From the NCBI GenBank assembly GCA_035291605.1, contig DATDRS010000304.1, forward strand, positions 1 through 6,766: 6,766 bases of DNA. Direction: 5' to 3'. This document shows, in pieces, positions 6,107 to 6,766 of this stretch; the stretch's first letter is position 1; every line of letters begins with the position of its first letter. The position numbers and the translations under genes were made by a program. The notes under the pieces were generated by a model. It worked only from the letters and a program-made list of their open reading frames with translations, did not search any database and was not told the DNA's origin. This DNA comes from DATDRS01 sp035291605 (GTDB lineage: Bacteria > Chloroflexota > Anaerolineae > Anaerolineales > UBA6663).

Positions 6107-6396
6107 AGCTTCCTCTTTTCGCCACGAATGAATAACTGGCTACCGACCTTGAAGCCCACTGCTTCAACGCTGACGATGTGCACTGTCTCGTCCACGTTGT
6201 AAAACACTCGGAACCTGCCGATGCGCAATTCCCACTCCGCCACATCGTTAGGGCGAAGCTTCTTTCGGTTGCGAGTCTCAACCATCGGTTCATGCTTGAG
6301 TTGCGTCTCGATGCCATCAATAACCTCTTTTTGCTCAGATTTCTTGAGCGCTTTCAAGTCCCTGACGGCCTCAGGCGTGAACTCGATCTTATACAT
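6103..6396 (-). CDS. RelE/ParE-family toxin, first gene of a toxin-antitoxin pair
   Basis: This 97-residue protein has the compact RelE/ParE layout: MYKIEFTPEAVRDLKAL as first strand and helix, a second helix to about residue 36, then NRKKLRPNDVAEWELRIG and RFRVFYNVDE as the central strands, and VHIVSVEAVGFK as the last. The LRIGRFRVFY stretch matches the family's 'yRlRvGdyRviY' core. The tail (GSQLFIRGEKRKL) belongs to a RelE-like subgroup that ends in a GEE/GEK motif rather than the common His-Arg-Tyr ending. RelE members cut mRNA on the ribosome and ParE members poison gyrase; sequence alone does not decide which applies. An in-frame TTG one codon upstream (6399) is an alternative start, but ATG is preferred. 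It shares four bases with the antitoxin gene, in toxin-first order. Confidence 0.82.
   Translation of the reverse strand: MYKIEFTPEAVRDLKALKKSEQKEVIDGIETQLKHEPMVETRNRKKLRPNDVAEWELRIGRFRVFYNVDETVHIVSVEAVGFKVGSQLFIRGEKRKL
6111..6116 (-). promoter_or_regulatory. Ribosome binding site of the antitoxin gene
   Basis: AGAGGA on the minus strand lies four bases before the ATG at 6106, inside the last codons of the toxin gene. It fixes the antitoxin start and supports coupled translation. Neither dnaE nor the toxin gene has a comparable site. Confidence 0.65.
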
Positions 6397-6404
6397 CAAG
6401 GGTT

Positions 6405-6410
6405 ATTATC
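6405..6410 (-). promoter_or_regulatory. Candidate -10 element of the toxin-antitoxin unit
   Basis: GATAAT on the minus strand matches five of six bases of the -10 consensus and ends eight bases before the toxin ATG. The -35 region is poor (TTTGCG at 17 bp). With no Shine-Dalgarno before the toxin, this spacing would give an almost leaderless message. Evidence is limited to the hexamer and its position. Confidence 0.35.
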
Positions 6411-6458
6411 GTCTATTCTGAGGCTTCCGCAAACTCCGCTATGGAAGCTATCGCCACA

Positions 6459-6766
6459 TCATTCACTTCCTCCCTCCGCGTTGCGCCGATCAGATGGCTC
6501 GCCATGTATTCCGATCTCAAAACTCTTCTGTAGCCAGTTTAAGAAATTGCTTATTGTGTTTGGGTCATGCTTGCATTTACATCCCTGCCTGTTCCATATC
6601 AAGCTCTTGCAGTTCTCTAGAATCGCTATCGCTTTTTCACCAAAGTAGTAAAACCGTTCAGCAATGAATACGCGTGGATGCTTCAAGTCTTGAGCAATCT
6701 GCATGGGGCCACAATGATATATCGAAGGGTGTTGTCTCCACCGGCCTGTCTGATCCTTATAGTACA
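6459..6766 (-). CDS. Nmad2-like protein, C-terminal part (cut by the right window edge)
   Basis: An open frame enters from the right edge without a stop and runs 101 codons to TGA at 6461-6459. It reads YYKDQTGRWRQHPSIYHCG, then HPRVFIAERFYYFGEKAIAI, then a Trp-Leu-rich helix and GIHGEPSDRR near the end. The order 'dp.TGrW.Q.pS', 'rVlIs..FyYFG..Ai.i' and a 'WL...GihG.P' close is what I remember of the C-terminal half of nucleotide modification associated domain 2 (Nmad2) proteins. These are linked by comparative genomics to DNA base modification in phages and bacteria. The assignment is from memory. An internal ATG at 6704 would truncate the conserved TGRW region, so the true start is probably outside. 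One 60-base line here (6601-6660) is 40% GC against about 68-70% in dnaE exteins, pointing to horizontal transfer. A 59-base gap to the toxin codon region holds only its candidate promoter. Confidence 0.55.
   Translation of the reverse strand, partial: YYKDQTGRWRQHPSIYHCGPMQIAQDLKHPRVFIAERFYYFGEKAIAILENCKSLIWNRQGCKCKHDPNTISNFLNWLQKSFEIGIHGEPSDRRNAEGGSE

Noticed and set aside
6423..6448. Stem with arms GCTTCC and GGAAGC after the Nmad2-like gene
   Set aside because: The arms are only 6 bp with a 14-base loop, and no T-run follows on either strand, so a terminator is not supported.
6178..6648. Plus-strand frame of 156 codons
   Set aside because: It is antisense to the toxin and the Nmad2-like gene, both of which have recognisable family patterns.

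Overview
The window looks like chromosomal DNA from a GC-rich bacterium, most likely a member of the Chloroflexota (Anaerolineae-like). This rests on the form of DnaE (intact PHP domain, long low-complexity linker, conserved C-terminal module), on two blocks of 7-bp periodic repeats, and on a short ACCTGTCAGGT palindrome of a kind I associate from memory with that phylum. The taxonomic call is inference; no search was run. Every gene I can support lies on the minus strand, so the biological order runs from high to low coordinates.

Layout in transcription order. (1) 6766-6459: the C-terminal 101 residues of an AT-rich gene that enters from the right edge and resembles Nmad2-type (nucleotide modification associated) proteins. 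(2) 6396-5825: a two-gene toxin-antitoxin module with a RelE/ParE-type toxin first and a Phd/YefM-like antitoxin second, overlapping by 4 bp. It is followed by a hairpin over the antitoxin stop codon and then a terminator-like hairpin plus T-run. (3) 5824-5624: an intergenic region with an extended -10 promoter (TGCTATAAT) for dnaE and a 52-bp array of degenerate CAGTNNN heptamers in the presumed 5' leader. (4) 5623-380: dnaE, the catalytic alpha subunit of replicative DNA polymerase III, 1747 codons. It is interrupted in frame by a 425-residue intein (3322-2048) with a LAGLIDADG homing endonuclease. Without the intein the polymerase is 1322 residues. (5) 379-181: a spacer with a small palindrome and a terminator-like hairpin just upstream of pfkA. 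(6) 180-1: the first 60 codons of 6-phosphofructokinase, running off the left edge.

The central object is the intein. It sits inside the universally conserved GFNK|SHA motif of the polymerase, only four residues from the site used by the cyanobacterial split DnaE inteins, yet it is a contiguous endonuclease-bearing element. It keeps all splicing residues that can be checked by eye, carries a helix-turn-helix-like segment, and is visibly poorer in GC than the surrounding polymerase. The polymerase must depend on splicing for activity. The other points of interest are the heptamer repeats, one of which has expanded inside dnaE coding sequence; the terminator-like hairpin in the pfkA leader; and the foreign-looking Nmad2-like and toxin-antitoxin genes next to a core replication gene.
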